Made by a program: the position numbers and the translations under genes. Below, one piece after another: positions 51,702 to 61,364 of a stretch of 64,000 nucleotides of DNA. The DNA comes from Oryzisolibacter propanilivorax (GTDB lineage Bacteria; Pseudomonadota; Gammaproteobacteria; Burkholderiales; Burkholderiaceae_C): contig NZ_FNHP01000005.1 of NCBI RefSeq assembly GCF_900103645.1, forward strand, positions 248,001 through 312,000, given 5' to 3'. The number at the start of each line of letters is the position of its first letter. The stretch's first letter is position 1. The notes under the pieces are model-generated. The model was not told where the DNA came from. It did not search any database and saw only the letters and a program-made list of their open reading frames with translations.

Positions 51702-53339
51702 TCACAGGCCCGGCAGGCGGTAGCCCGCCAGCTGCTCGCGCAGCCGCGTCTTGAGCATCTTGCCGGTGGCGCCCAGCGGGATGGCGTCGACGAACACCAC
51801 GTCGTCCGGGATCTGCCACTTGGCCGTCTTGCCCTCGTAGAAGGCGAGCAGCTCCTCGCGCGTCAGCTCGGCGCCGGGCTTCCTGACCACCGCCACGACG
51901 GGCCGCTCGTCCCACTTCGGATGCGGCATGCCCACGCAGGCCGCCATGGCCACGGCCGGGTGCGCCATCGCGATGTTCTCGATGTCGATGGAGCTGATCC
52001 ATTCGCCGCCGGACTTGATCACGTCCTTGCTGCGGTCGGTGATCTGCATGAAGCCGTCGGCATCGATGGTCGCCACGTCGCCCGTGGGGAACCAGCCGCG
52101 GCCCTGCGCGTCGTGCACCAGCGGGTTCTCGCCCTTGTAGTAGCTGTCCACGATCCATGGGCCGCGCACCAGCAGATCGCCGAAGGTCTTGCCGTCCCAG
52201 GGCATCTCGCGCCCCTGGCCATCGACGATCTTCATGTCCACGCCGTAAATGGCCCGGCCCTGCTTCTGGCGGATCTTCATCTGCTCCTCGGGCGGCAGGT
52301 CCAGCTGCTGGTTCTTCAGCGTGCACAGCGTGCCCAGCGGACTCATTTCGGTCATGCCCCAGGCGTGCAACACCTCCACGCCAAAGTCGTCCTGGAAGGA
52401 GGCGATCATGGCCGGAGGGCAGGCCGAGCCGCCGATCACCGTGCGCTTGAGCGTCGAGAATTTCAGGCCCGCCGGCTTGAGGTAGCCCAGCAGCATCTGC
52501 CAGACCGTGGGCACGCCGGCAGCGTAGGTGACGTGCTCGGCCTCCATCAGCTCGTACAGTGACTTGCCGTCCAGCGCCGGGCCGGGGAAGACGAGCTTGC
52601 AGCCCGTGAGCGCCGCCGAGTACGGGATGCCCCAGGCGTTGACGTGGAACATCGGCACCACCGGCAGCACCGAGTCGCGCGCCGACAGGCACATCACGTC
52701 GGGCAGCGCCGCCGCGTAGGCGTGCAGCACGGTGGAGCGGTGGCTGTAGAGCGCCGCCTTCGGGTGGCCCGTGGTGCCACTGGTGTAGCACATGCTGGAC
52801 GCCGTGTTCTCGTCGAACTGCGGCCAGGCGTACTGGTCGGAGGCGCCACCGATCCACTCCTCGTAGCTGGCCAGGCCCGGAATGCCCGAGTCCTGCGGCA
52901 GCCGGTCGGCATCGCACAGCGCCACCCACTTCCGCACCGTCGGGCATTTGCCCTGCACCGCCTGCACCAGCGGCAGGAAAGTGAGGTCGAAGCACAGCAC
53001 CTGGTCCTCGGCGTGGTTCACGATCCAGGCGATCTGTTCCGGGTGCAGGCGTGGGTTCAGCGTGTGCAGCACCCGGCCCGAGCCCGACACGCCGAAATAC
53101 GCCTCCATGTGCCGGTAGCCGTTCCAGGCCAGCGTGGCGACGCGATCGCTGAATGCCAATCCCAGCCCGTCCAGCGCGTTGGCCAGCTGGCGCGAGCGCC
53201 GTGCCAGATCGCGGTAGGTATAGCGGTGGATGTCGCCCTCGACCCGGCGCGAGACGATCTGTCCGTCTCCATGGTGGCGCTCGGCGAATTCGATCAGCGA
53301 CGAGATCAGCAGCGGTTGGCTTTGCATCTGGCCCAGCAT
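51702..53339 (-). CDS. Acyl-CoA synthetase, AMP-forming (medium/long-chain type)
   Basis: 545 residues. The ATG at 53337-53339 ([36 protein letters not shown]) is chosen because AAGGAG sits 9 bases upstream; an ATG 3 codons earlier would overlap the AAGGAG. AMP-binding motif [18 protein letters not shown] (about 180-198), [33 protein letters not shown], the hinge [16 protein letters not shown] and C-terminal catalytic Lys in [16 protein letters not shown]. It resembles AlkK-type fatty acyl-CoA ligases. It would activate the acid imported by the adjacent ABC system for beta-oxidation. Confidence 0.9.
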   Translation of the reverse strand: MLGQMQSQPLLISSLIEFAERHHGDGQIVSRRVEGDIHRYTYRDLARRSRQLANALDGLGLAFSDRVATLAWNGYRHMEAYFGVSGSGRVLHTLNPRLHPEQIAWIVNHAEDQVLCFDLTFLPLVQAVQGKCPTVRKWVALCDADRLPQDSGIPGLASYEEWIGGASDQYAWPQFDENTASSMCYTSGTTGHPKAALYSHRSTVLHAYAAALPDVMCLSARDSVLPVVPMFHVNAWGIPYSAALTGCKLVFPGPALDGKSLYELMEAEHVTYAAGVPTVWQMLLGYLKPAGLKFSTLKRTVIGGSACPPAMIASFQDDFGVEVLHAWGMTEMSPLGTLCTLKNQQLDLPPEEQMKIRQKQGRAIYGVDMKIVDGQGREMPWDGKTFGDLLVRGPWIVDSYYKGENPLVHDAQGRGWFPTGDVATIDADGFMQITDRSKDVIKSGGEWISSIDIENIAMAHPAVAMAACVGMPHPKWDERPVVAVVRKPGAELTREELLAFYEGKTAKWQIPDDVVFVDAIPLGATGKMLKTRLREQLAGYRLPGL

Positions 53340-53494
53340 GGGAGGCATCTCCTTGGAGAAGGGTTGGTCGGGACGATCGCGGCATGGTAGCGGCGCAAGG
53401 GCCGGCTGCTGTCGCCCATTCGTCAGGGCAAATCCCAGGGCACCGATGCGGCTCAAGGCCCCGTCCGACCTGGGGGATGGCGGCGGCGCCGACA

Positions 53495-54988
53495 ATGCCG
53501 CGCATGCACAGCCCGACCCTGGACCACCCCGCAACCGCGCCCTGGCGCCCCGACTGGCAGCCCGGCTTCGCCGCGCTGGGGCCGGCCTTCGTGCGCGAGG
53601 TGCTGCCCACCCCCCTGCCCGCGCCGCACTGGGTCGGCACCAGTCCGGAGGTGGGCGTGCTGCTGGGCCTGCCGCCGGACTGGCAGCAATCGGATGCGCT
53701 GCTGCAAGCGTTCACCGGCAACGCGCTGCTGCCGGGCAGCCGGCCGCTGGCCAGCGTCTACAGCGGACACCAGTTCGGCGTGTGGGCCGGGCAGCTGGGC
53801 GACGGGCGCGCACTGCTGCTAGGCGAGGTGAATGGCCAGGAAATCCAGCTCAAGGGCAGCGGCCGCACGCCGTACTCGCGCATGGGCGATGGCCGCGCGG
53901 TGCTGCGCTCGTCGATCCGTGAGTTCCTGTGCAGCGAGGCCATGCACGCGCTGGGCGTGCCGACCACGCGCGCGCTGTGCGTGACCGGCTCGCCGGCGCT
54001 GGTGCCGCGCGAGGAGATCGAGAGCGCCGCCGTGGTCACGCGTGTGGCGCCGAGCTTCATCCGCTTCGGGCATTTCGAGCACTTCGCCGCGCGCCGGCAG
54101 TACGACGACCTGCGCCGGCTGGCCGATTTCGCCATCGACTGCTGGTACCCGCAGTGCCGCGTTGCTGGAGACACGACCGGGCGCGCCACCTACGCCGCCT
54201 TCCTGCAGGCGGTCAGCCAGCGCACGGCACGGCTGGTGGCGCACTGGCAGGCAGTGGGTTTCTGCCACGGCGTGCTGAACACAGACAACATGAGCATCCT
54301 GGGCCTGACGCTGGACTACGGGCCATTCCAGTTCCTGGACGGGTTCGATCCCGGCCACATCTGCAACCACAGCGACAACCAGGGCCGCTACGCCTTCGAC
54401 CGCCAGCCGGCCGTGTGCTGGTGGAACCTGCACTGCCTGGCGCAGGCGCTGATGCCGCTGATCGACGACGCCCAGGCGGCCGAGGGCGCGTTGGCCGGCT
54501 ACGAGGCCGATTTCACCGCCGCCTATCTGGAGCTGATGCGCGCCAAGCTGGGCTTGGCGCAACCGCGTGAGGGCGACGCGGCGCTGGTGCAGCGTGTGCT
54601 GTCCGTGCTGGCCGACGAGGAGGTGGACTGGACCATCTTCTGGCGCCGCCTGTCGCACGCCACGGCCACGCAGGACTTTGAGCCCGTGCGCGACCTCTTC
54701 GTGCAGCGCAGCGGCATAGACGCCTGGTTGCTATCTTTTCAAGAGCTTCATGCCCATATGGATAAAGGGCTGGCGGCCGATTTGATGCTGAAAAGCAACC
54801 CAAAATTCGTGCTGCGCAACTACCTGGCCGAGCAGGCCATCGCCGAGGCGAAACTTGGGCGCCTGGGCGAACTCCAAACCCTGCAGACGCTGCTGGCGCG
54901 GCCCTTCGACGAGCATCCCGGCTTCGAGGGCCACGCCGGCTTTCCGCCCGACTGGGCTTCCCGCATCTCCATCAGCTGTTCCTCATGA
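53495..54988 (+). CDS. selO: Protein adenylyltransferase SelO
   Basis: 497 residues from ATG 53495 (an alternative ATG at 53504 would remove three residues). SelO is a pseudokinase that transfers AMP to Ser, Thr or Tyr of target proteins during oxidative stress. [66 protein letters not shown] (about 119-156), [21 protein letters not shown] (about 262-282; the DNMS and DYGPF active-site residues) and the VNPKYVLRNYL-type motif (here [15 protein letters not shown]) identify it. The C-terminus is SCSS instead of ending in selenocysteine, as usual in bacteria. Residues about 412-432 come from an inserted palindromic element. Confidence 0.93.
   Translation: MPRMHSPTLDHPATAPWRPDWQPGFAALGPAFVREVLPTPLPAPHWVGTSPEVGVLLGLPPDWQQSDALLQAFTGNALLPGSRPLASVYSGHQFGVWAGQLGDGRALLLGEVNGQEIQLKGSGRTPYSRMGDGRAVLRSSIREFLCSEAMHALGVPTTRALCVTGSPALVPREEIESAAVVTRVAPSFIRFGHFEHFAARRQYDDLRRLADFAIDCWYPQCRVAGDTTGRATYAAFLQAVSQRTARLVAHWQAVGFCHGVLNTDNMSILGLTLDYGPFQFLDGFDPGHICNHSDNQGRYAFDRQPAVCWWNLHCLAQALMPLIDDAQAAEGALAGYEADFTAAYLELMRAKLGLAQPREGDAALVQRVLSVLADEEVDWTIFWRRLSHATATQDFEPVRDLFVQRSGIDAWLLSFQELHAHMDKGLAADLMLKSNPKFVLRNYLAEQAIAEAKLGRLGELQTLQTLLARPFDEHPGFEGHAGFPPDWASRISISCSS
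54728..54790 (+). repeat. Palindromic element inside selO, copy 11
   Basis: TTGCTATCTTTTCAAGAGCTTCATGCCCATATGGATAAAGGGCTGGCGGCCGATTTGATG. The 18-base CCCATATGGATAAAGGGC is identical to the intergenic copy at 41726-41780, and the outer TTGCTATC and GGCCGATTT parts match the family. It is read in frame ([20 protein letters not shown]) immediately before the conserved [10 protein letters not shown] motif. Confidence 0.85.
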
Positions 54989-55398
54989 CCTACCCCATCC
55001 AGAAGTCCGACGAACAATGGCAGGCGCACCTGCAGGAGCGCGGCGCCGAGCCGCGCGCCTTCGAGGTCACGCGCCGCGCCGCCACCGAGCGTCCCTACAC
55101 CGGCAAGTACGAGCGCCACTGGGCCGACGGCAGCTACCACTGCATCTGCTGCGGCGCCAAGCTGTTCGACTCGGGTACCAAGTTCGACGCCGGCTGCGGC
55201 TGGCCGAGCTTCTCACAGGCCGTGCCCGGCGCGATTCGCGAAATCCGCGACACCAGCCATGGCATGGTGCGCACCGAGACGGTGTGTGCACAATGCGGCG
55301 CCCACCTGGGCCACGTCTTCCCGGACGGGCCGACCGAGACCGGGCTGCGCTACTGCATGAACTCCGCCTCGCTCGACTTCGAGCCGCCCGCCACCTGA
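54985..55398 (+). CDS. msrB: Peptide-methionine (R)-S-oxide reductase
   Basis: 137 residues. Reduces methionine-R-sulfoxide in proteins with thioredoxin. [15 protein letters not shown]-terminus, [35 protein letters not shown] with the first zinc CxxC (HCICC), [18 protein letters not shown] with the second zinc CxxC, and the catalytic [11 protein letters not shown] (Cys at about 124). All four zinc cysteines are present. Its ATG overlaps the selO stop (ATGA), linking an oxidative-stress AMPylator and a repair enzyme. Confidence 0.96.
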   Translation: MTYPIQKSDEQWQAHLQERGAEPRAFEVTRRAATERPYTGKYERHWADGSYHCICCGAKLFDSGTKFDAGCGWPSFSQAVPGAIREIRDTSHGMVRTETVCAQCGAHLGHVFPDGPTETGLRYCMNSASLDFEPPAT

Positions 55399-55414
55399 TG
55401 CCTTTCGCTCCCTC

Positions 55415-55984
55415 ATGAAGCTGCTGATCGACTTCTTCCCCATCATCCTGTTCTTCGCGGCGTTCAAGCTGTGGGGCATCTACGCGGCCACCGGCGTCGC
55501 CATGGCGGCCACGGTGGCGCAGATCGCCTGGCTGCGCCTGCGCCACGGCAAGGTCGAGCCCATGCAGTGGCTCAGCCTGGGCGTGATCGTGCTGTTCGGC
55601 GGCGCCACGCTGCTGGCGCACAGCGAGACCTTCATCAAGTGGAAACCCACCGTGCTGTACTGGCTGATGGGCAGCGCGCTGATGTTCGGCCAGCTGGTGC
55701 TGCGGCGCAACTTCATCAAGAGCCTGATGGGTGCGCAGCTGCAGCTGCCCGACGCCGCCTGGCGCCAGCTGAACTGGGCCTGGACCGGCTTCTTCGCCGC
55801 CATGGGCGTGCTGAACCTGTGGGTGGCCTACACCTTCGATACCGACACCTGGGTGAACTTCAAGCTGTTTGGCGGGATCGGACTGATGCTGGCATTTGTC
55901 GTCGCCCAGGCGCTGTTCCTGTCGCGGCACATGAAGGACCCCGACCCTGCTTCCCCCACCCTGCCCAAGGACGCCCAGCCATGA
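55415..55984 (+). CDS. yciB: Septation protein A homologue, YciB
   Basis: 189 residues with about five to six helices. MKLLIDFFPIILFFAAFKLWGIYAATGVAMAATVAQIAWLRLRHGKVEPMQWLSLGVIVLFGGATLLAHSETFIKWKPTVLYWLMGSALMFGQ is the YciB signature; NFIKSLMGAQLQLPDAAWRQLNWAWTGFFAAMGVLNLWVAYTFDTDTWVNFKLFG follows. An inner-membrane protein involved in envelope integrity and septation. Stop overlaps the next start by four bases (ATGA). Confidence 0.93.
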   Translation: MKLLIDFFPIILFFAAFKLWGIYAATGVAMAATVAQIAWLRLRHGKVEPMQWLSLGVIVLFGGATLLAHSETFIKWKPTVLYWLMGSALMFGQLVLRRNFIKSLMGAQLQLPDAAWRQLNWAWTGFFAAMGVLNLWVAYTFDTDTWVNFKLFGGIGLMLAFVVAQALFLSRHMKDPDPASPTLPKDAQP

Positions 55985-56259
55985 CCACCGACGCTCCCAT
56001 CGCCATCACCGCGGAAGCCATGCAGGCGCACCTGCAGGAGCGACTGCAGCCGACTTTCCTGGAAGTTCTGGACGAGAGCTGGCAGCACGAGGGCCACGCC
56101 GGCGCCAACGGCACGGGGTTCGGCACGCACTTTCGGGTGCGCGTGGCTTCGCCGCTGTTCGCCGGCAAGCGCCGCGTGGCGCAGCACCGCCTTGTGTATG
56201 ATGCGCTGCGCATTTTCATCGACCATGGCGCGCACGCCATCGCCATCGAAACCCTCTGA
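55981..56259 (+). CDS. bolA: BolA-family protein
   Basis: 92 residues: MQAHLQERLQPTFLEVLDESWQHEGHAGANGTGFGTHFRVRVASPLFAGKRRVAQHRLVYDALRIFIDHGAHAIAIETL. The BolA helix with FAGKRRVAQHRLVYDAL is conserved, including the His used in Fe-S binding with monothiol glutaredoxin. The HEGHAG loop before the strand is family-typical. Probably acts in iron-sulfur or iron homeostasis. Overlaps yciB (ATGA). Confidence 0.92.
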   Translation: MTTDAPIAITAEAMQAHLQERLQPTFLEVLDESWQHEGHAGANGTGFGTHFRVRVASPLFAGKRRVAQHRLVYDALRIFIDHGAHAIAIETL

Positions 56260-56323
56260 TACCGCCCCGCGCGAGGGCGCCGTTTCTTTCTCTTTCCCCT
56301 CTTTCCAACCCCCTGGATTTTTC

Positions 56324-57109
56324 ATGAAGCAAAAGCTCCTGTCCGGCCTGGTGGCCGCAGCCATGCTGGGCGCGTTGGCGCTGCCCGCCGTCGCGCAGAA
56401 CATCGCCGTGGTCAACGGCAAGCCCGTTCCCAAGGAACGCGCCGACGCGCTGAAGCAGCAGCTGGAGCGCTCGGGCCGCCCGGTGACGCCGGAGGTCGAG
56501 CAGCAGATCAAGGAAGAGGTCATCGCCCGCGAAGTCTTCATGCAGGAAGCGCAAAAGCGCGGCCTGGAAGCCTCGGCCGACTACAAGGCACAGATGGAAC
56601 TGGCTCGCCAGGCCATCCTGATCCGCGAGCTGTTCGCCGACTACCAGAAGAAGCACCCGGTCACCGACGAGGAAATCAAGGCCGAGTACGACAAGTTCGC
56701 CGCGGCCAACGCCGGCAAGGAATACAAGGCCAGCCACATCCTGGTCGAGAAGGAAGACGAGGCCAAGGCCATCATTGCCCAGCTGAAGAAGGGCGGCAAA
56801 TTCGACGAGATCGCCAAGAAGCAGTCCAAGGACCCTGGATCCGGCGCCCGCGGCGGCGACCTGGGCTGGGCCAATCCGAGCAGCTATGTGCCCGAGTTCA
56901 CCGAGGCCCTGATCAAGCTGGACAAGGGCAAGGTCACGCAGACCCCGGTGAAGAGCCAGTTCGGCTGGCACGTCATTCGCCTGGACGACACGCGTGAGGC
57001 CGAGCTGCCCAAGCTGGAGGACGTCAAGCCGCAGGTGGCGCAGCAGCTGCAGCAGCAAAAGCTGATGAAGTTCCAGGAAGAACTGCGCGCCAAGGCCAAG
57101 GTCGAGTAA
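56324..57109 (+). CDS. Periplasmic parvulin-type peptidyl-prolyl isomerase
   Basis: 261 residues. Signal peptide MKQKLLSGLVAAAMLGALALPAVAQ, an N-terminal chaperone helix region (NIAVVNGKPVPKERADALKQQLERSGRPVTPEVEQQIKEEVIAREVFMQEAQKRGL), then the parvulin domain (YKASHILVEKEDEAKAIIAQLKKGGKFDEIAKKQSKDPGSGARGGDLGWANPSSYVPEFTEALIKLDKGKVTQTPVKSQFGWHVIRLDDTR, about 134-226) and a coiled tail. Related to PrsA/SurA/PpiD-type folding factors; assists outer-membrane protein folding. Downstream of bolA in the same direction; followed by a UUCG hairpin. Confidence 0.9.
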   Translation: MKQKLLSGLVAAAMLGALALPAVAQNIAVVNGKPVPKERADALKQQLERSGRPVTPEVEQQIKEEVIAREVFMQEAQKRGLEASADYKAQMELARQAILIRELFADYQKKHPVTDEEIKAEYDKFAAANAGKEYKASHILVEKEDEAKAIIAQLKKGGKFDEIAKKQSKDPGSGARGGDLGWANPSSYVPEFTEALIKLDKGKVTQTPVKSQFGWHVIRLDDTREAELPKLEDVKPQVAQQLQQQKLMKFQEELRAKAKVE

Positions 57110-57152
57110 ACGCTCTCTTGCACGGTGCGGCGGCTGCCGCACCCCTCGCACG

Positions 57153-57174
57153 CAACGCGGCTTCGGCCGCGTTG
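57153..57174 (+). terminator. UUCG-capped hairpin after the parvulin gene
   Basis: CAACGCGGC-TTCG-GCCGCGTTG, a perfect 9-bp stem on an extra-stable tetraloop, extended by ACG/TGCGT. It is 44 bases after the stop. The following bases (TGCGTTGACA) lack a strong T run, so it may act as a transcript-protecting 3' hairpin or partial terminator between convergent genes. Confidence 0.6.
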
Positions 57175-57193
57175 TGCGTTGACAGCCAGCCGC

Positions 57194-57958
57194 TCAGCGC
57201 ACCAGCCAGGTCACAAGGACCAATGCGCCGATCAGCACCGGCTGGTGCAGCAGGTAGTAACTGAGCGAGTGCCGCCCCAGCCAGGCCAGCGGCACGGCGA
57301 AGCCAGCAACCGGGCCGGCCAGCGGCCGCGACGGACGCTGCAGCAGCCAGCGTCCCAGCGCCAGACCCCACCACACCACGCCCAGCCAGGGAAACAGCGG
57401 CACATAGTCCTCGGTGAACGGTTTGCGCGTGACCAGGCCCAGCCAGTTCAGCGCTCGCCCATTGAAGGCCGGCGCCAGCTCCGCCAGCGGCCCGCCCAGT
57501 GTCCAGCCGGCCAGCCACGGCAGCGCCAGCGCCAGCGCGCCGGCCAGCCACAGCCGCCAAGCGCGCCAGTCCGCAGTGGCACGCGCCACCAGCAGCATCA
57601 CGGCCACGCCATGCAGCACGCCGAAGTGAATGAAGCTGCGCGGGAACATCAGGTAGGAGCCCGCGCTGACCAGCAACGCGCCGCCGGCAATCTGCGCCCA
57701 GCGCCGCGCAAACCGCGTCAGGGGCACGCCCTGCCGCCAGGCCAGCGCCTGCCCCAGGCCGACGCACAACAGGAACAGGCTGACGATGGCCGTGCGCTGC
57801 CAGGTCCAGAAAGGGTCGTGCAGGAAGTCCTGGCGCCACCAGCCGAAGTGCGCCAGGTCGAAGCCCAGGTGGAAGGCGGTCATCCAGACCATCGCCACAC
57901 CGCGCAGCACATCCAGCCGGGCGTGGCGCGTGCCACCCGGCGGCAGCCCTTCAGCCAC
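57194..57958 (-). CDS. DUF1624 membrane acyltransferase (heparan-glucosaminide acetyltransferase-like)
   Basis: 254 residues from a GTG overlapping the LysE stop. HARLDVLRGVAMVWMTAFHLGFDLAHFGWW carries the LDVLRG and HxxFD motifs of the family that includes heparan-alpha-glucosaminide N-acetyltransferase. It continues RSFIHFGVLHGVAVMLL, TEDYVPLFPWLGVVWWGLALGRW and ends in HSLSYYLLHQPVLIGALV. About eight helices. It probably transfers an acyl group across the inner membrane onto an unknown glycan. Confidence 0.85.
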   Translation of the reverse strand: MAEGLPPGGTRHARLDVLRGVAMVWMTAFHLGFDLAHFGWWRQDFLHDPFWTWQRTAIVSLFLLCVGLGQALAWRQGVPLTRFARRWAQIAGGALLVSAGSYLMFPRSFIHFGVLHGVAVMLLVARATADWRAWRLWLAGALALALPWLAGWTLGGPLAELAPAFNGRALNWLGLVTRKPFTEDYVPLFPWLGVVWWGLALGRWLLQRPSRPLAGPVAGFAVPLAWLGRHSLSYYLLHQPVLIGALVLVTWLVR

Positions 57959-58583
57959 CCAGCAACTCGTAGGCGGCGTGCCCGAAGCCGCCGATGCCAA
58001 TCGCGAGCAACAGCACGGCGGAGGTGAGCAGCAGCTGGCGCTCGCGCGCCGGGCTGACCGCGCGGCGCATGGCAAACGCCAGCAGGCCCAGCGTGGCGAA
58101 GTCCAGCACGATCCACAGCCCGGTGAGCAGGCCGATGCTCCGGTCGGGCGACGGCAGCACGGCGATGAACTGCGGCAGGAACGAGGCGAAGAACACGATG
58201 TCCTTCGGGTTGGAGATCGCCAGCGTGAAGCCGCCCACGAAGCCCGCACGCGCGGTCGTCTGCACGGCCGACGCCGTCCCCGGCGCGGCGCGCGCCTCGC
58301 GCACCATGGCCAGGGCGATCCAGGCGATGTACAAGCAGCCCGCCAGGCGCACCAGCGAGAAGACCCGCTCATCGACAACGAGCAGGCCCTTGATCAGCAG
58401 CGCCGAGACGAAGATCAGGATCAGCGATGCGGCGTTGCTGCCGCAGATCGTGACGAACGCATGCCGCATGCCGCCGGCCAGGCCGGCGCGCAGCACCAGC
58501 AGCGTCACCGGCCCGGGCGTCACCAGCAGCGACACCACGGACGCGGCGTACAGCGCCACGAGGCTCAGGTCGAGGCCGGCCAT
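57951..58583 (-). CDS. LysE-family amino-acid exporter
   Basis: 210 residues. LSLVALYAASVVSLLVTPGPVTLLVLRAGLAGGMRHAFVTICGSNAASLILIF is the LysE/RhtB signature (PGP motif), then LVRLAGCLYIAWIALAMVREARA and GFVGGFTLAISNPKDIVFFASFLPQF. Five to six helices. Exports a basic or neutral amino acid or related metabolite. Lies 25 bases downstream of acnB and overlaps the acyltransferase gene. Confidence 0.88.
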   Translation of the reverse strand: MAGLDLSLVALYAASVVSLLVTPGPVTLLVLRAGLAGGMRHAFVTICGSNAASLILIFVSALLIKGLLVVDERVFSLVRLAGCLYIAWIALAMVREARAAPGTASAVQTTARAGFVGGFTLAISNPKDIVFFASFLPQFIAVLPSPDRSIGLLTGLWIVLDFATLGLLAFAMRRAVSPARERQLLLTSAVLLLAIGIGGFGHAAYELLGG

Positions 58584-58608
58584 CGCAGCGCCGTATGGAC
58601 CGCTCGCG

Positions 58609-61212
58609 TCAAACGGCCACGGCGTCCGCCGCGCCGCGTGCCACGTCCGCGTACTCCTCGATCTGGTCGAAGTTCATGTAGCGGTAGACGCTGGCCTTGT
58701 CCTGGTCGATCACGCCCATTTCGGCCAGGTACTCGTCCTTGGTCGGCAGCTTGCCCAGGCGCGAGGCGATGGCCGCCAGTTCGGCCGAGCCCAGGAACAC
58801 GTTGGTGTTCTTGCCCAGGCGGTTGGGGAAGTTGCGCGTGCTGGTGGAGATCACCGTCGCGCCTTCGCGCACCTGCGCCTGGTTGCCCATACACAGCGAG
58901 CAGCCGGGCATCTCGGTGCGCGCACCGGCGGTGCCGAAGGCGGCATAGTGCCCTTCCTTGATCAGCTCGGCCTCGTCCATCTTGGTCGGCGGCGCGACCC
59001 ACAGCTTGACCGGGATGTCGCGCTGGCCACCCAGCAGCTTGGCCGCGGCGCGGAAGTGGCCGATGTTGGTCATGCACGATCCGATGAAGGCCTCGTCGAT
59101 CTTGGTGCCGGCGACCTCGGACAGGAACTTGGCGTCGTCCGGGTCGTTCGGGCAGCAGACGATGGGCTCGGTGATCTCGCCCATGTCGATCTCGATCACC
59201 GCGGCGTACTCGGCGTCCTTGTCGGCCTCGAGCAGCTGCGAGTCGGCCAGCCAGGCCTGCACTTTCTCGATGCGGCGCGCCAGCGTCTTCGCGTCCTGGT
59301 AGCCCTGCGCGATCATGTTCTGCATGAGCACGACGTTGGACTTCAGGTACTCGACCACCGGCTCTTGGTTCAGCTTGATGGTGCAGCCCGCGGCGCTGCG
59401 CTCGGCCGAGGCGTCGGACAGCTCGAATGCCTGCTCCACCTTCAGATCCGGCAGGCCCTCGATCTCCAGGATGCGGCCCGAGAACACGTTCTTCTTGCCG
59501 GCCTTGGCCACGGTGAGCAGCCCGGCCTTGATGGCGAACAGCGGGATGGCGTGCACCAGGTCGCGCAGCGTCACGCCCGGCTGCATCTCGCCTTTGAAGC
59601 GCACCAGCACCGACTCGGGCATGTCCAGCGGCATGACGCCGGTGGCAGCACCGAAGGCCACCAGGCCGGAGCCCGCCGGGAAGCTGATGCCGATCGGAAA
59701 GCGCGTGTGAGAGTCGCCGCCAGTGCCCACGGTGTCGGGCAGCAGCAGGCGGTTCAGCCAGCTGTGGATCACGCCGTCGCCCGGGCGCAGCGCCACGCCG
59801 CCGCGGTTGCTGATGAACTGGGGCAGCTCGCGGTGTGTCTTCACGTCCACGGGCTTGGGGTAGGCCGCGGTGTGGCAGAACGACTGCATGACCATGTCGG
59901 CCGAGAAGCCCAGGCAGGCCAAGTCCTTCAATTCGTCACGCGTCATCGGGCCGGTGGTGTCCTGGCTGCCGACGGTGGTCATCTTCGGCTCGCAGTAGGT
60001 GCCGGGGCGGATGCCCTGGCCTTCGGGCAGGCCGCAGGCACGGCCGACCATCTTCTGCGCCAGGGTGAAGCCGGCGCTGGACTGCGCCGGCGCCTGGGGC
60101 AGACGGAAGGCGGTCGAGGCGGCCTGACCCAGGAATTCGCGGGCGCGCGCGGTGAGCGAGCGGCCGATGATCAGGTTGATGCGGCCGCCGGCGCGCACCT
60201 CGTCGAGCAGCACGTCGCTTTTCAGCTGGAAGTCAGCGATCTTCTCGCCGTTCTTCTCGATGCGGCCCTCGTAGGGGTAGATGTCGATGGCGTCGCCCAT
60301 CTCCATGCGCGAGACGTCCACCTCGATCGGCAGCGCACCCGAGTCTTCCTGCGTGTTGAAGAAGATCGGCGCGATCTTGCCGCCCAGCGTGACGCCGCCG
60401 AAGCGCTTGTTCGGCACGTAGGGGATGTCCTGGCCAGTGGCCCAGATGACGCTGTTGGTCGCCGACTTGCGCGACGAGCCGGTGCCGACCACGTCACCCA
60501 CGTAGGCCACCAGGTGGCCTTTGGCCTTCAGGTCCTCGATGAACTGCATCGGGCCGCGCTTACCGTCCTCCTCGGGCACGAAGGCCGCGTCCGGACGCGT
60601 GTTCTTCAGCATCGCCAGGTAGTGCAGCGGGATGTCCGGGCGGCTCCAGGCGTCGGGCGCCGGCGACAGGTCGTCGGTGTTGGTCTCGCCCGGCACCTTG
60701 AAGACCGTGACGGTGATCTTCTTCTCGACCTCGGGACGGCTGGTGAACCATTCCGCATCGGCCCAGCTGTGCATGACCTCCAGCGCGCGCGCATTGCCAG
60801 CCTTGGCCTTGGCGGCGACATCGTTGAAGAAGTCGAACATCAGCAGCGTCTTCTTCAGCGCCTCGGCGGCCTGCGCCGACACCTCGGCGTCGTCCAGCAG
60901 TTCGATCAGCGGGTGCACGTTGTAGCCGCCGACCATGGTGCCGAGCAGCTCAGTGGCCTTGGCACGCGAGATCAGGCCCACCACCAGGTCGCCGTGCGCC
61001 ACGGCGGCCAGGAACGAGGCCTTGACCTTGGCTGCGTCGTCCACGCCCGGCGGCACACGATGCGTCAGCAAATCGAGCAGGAACTCGGCCTCGCCCTCGG
61101 GCGGGTTCTTGATCAGCTCGATCAGCTCGGCCGTCTGCTTGGCGTCCAGCGGCAGCGGCGGGATGCCCAGGGCGGCGCGCTCGGCAACGTGGTCACGGTA
61201 GGCTTTCAACAT
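58609..61212 (-). CDS. acnB: Aconitate hydratase B
   Basis: 867 residues, matching E. coli AcnB (865). Interconverts citrate and isocitrate in the TCA cycle with a [4Fe-4S] cluster. The N-terminal AcnB HEAT-like domain ([75 protein letters not shown]) precedes the swivelling domain, as in AcnB but not AcnA. The three cluster cysteines are in [15 protein letters not shown] and [69 protein letters not shown] is diagnostic. Follows a strong hairpin in a leftward block with mdh. Confidence 0.97.
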   Translation of the reverse strand: MLKAYRDHVAERAALGIPPLPLDAKQTAELIELIKNPPEGEAEFLLDLLTHRVPPGVDDAAKVKASFLAAVAHGDLVVGLISRAKATELLGTMVGGYNVHPLIELLDDAEVSAQAAEALKKTLLMFDFFNDVAAKAKAGNARALEVMHSWADAEWFTSRPEVEKKITVTVFKVPGETNTDDLSPAPDAWSRPDIPLHYLAMLKNTRPDAAFVPEEDGKRGPMQFIEDLKAKGHLVAYVGDVVGTGSSRKSATNSVIWATGQDIPYVPNKRFGGVTLGGKIAPIFFNTQEDSGALPIEVDVSRMEMGDAIDIYPYEGRIEKNGEKIADFQLKSDVLLDEVRAGGRINLIIGRSLTARAREFLGQAASTAFRLPQAPAQSSAGFTLAQKMVGRACGLPEGQGIRPGTYCEPKMTTVGSQDTTGPMTRDELKDLACLGFSADMVMQSFCHTAAYPKPVDVKTHRELPQFISNRGGVALRPGDGVIHSWLNRLLLPDTVGTGGDSHTRFPIGISFPAGSGLVAFGAATGVMPLDMPESVLVRFKGEMQPGVTLRDLVHAIPLFAIKAGLLTVAKAGKKNVFSGRILEIEGLPDLKVEQAFELSDASAERSAAGCTIKLNQEPVVEYLKSNVVLMQNMIAQGYQDAKTLARRIEKVQAWLADSQLLEADKDAEYAAVIEIDMGEITEPIVCCPNDPDDAKFLSEVAGTKIDEAFIGSCMTNIGHFRAAAKLLGGQRDIPVKLWVAPPTKMDEAELIKEGHYAAFGTAGARTEMPGCSLCMGNQAQVREGATVISTSTRNFPNRLGKNTNVFLGSAELAAIASRLGKLPTKDEYLAEMGVIDQDKASVYRYMNFDQIEEYADVARGAADAVAV

Positions 61213-61277
61213 GGGGGGTTCTCCAGGGAAGATGAAGGAAATCTTGCAGGGCTTGTCGAGTGGCCGGGCATGCCGCA

Positions 61278-61309
61278 GCCAGCGCGCGCCGCGATGGCGA
61301 CGCGCTGGC
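61278..61309. other. Stem-loop in the acnB upstream region
   Basis: GCCAGCGCG (61278-61286) pairs with CGCGCTGGC (61301-61309); the loop itself contains CGCC..GGCG. There is no T run after it on the minus strand. It lies 66-97 bases before the acnB start codon and 55 bases after the preceding gene's stop, so it may be a partial terminator or a leader structure for acnB. Confidence 0.45.
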
Positions 61310-61364
61310 CGGGTGTCCTGCCCGCACAGCGGGCCAGGCGAATCAGCGTGAAATCAGCAGGGGC

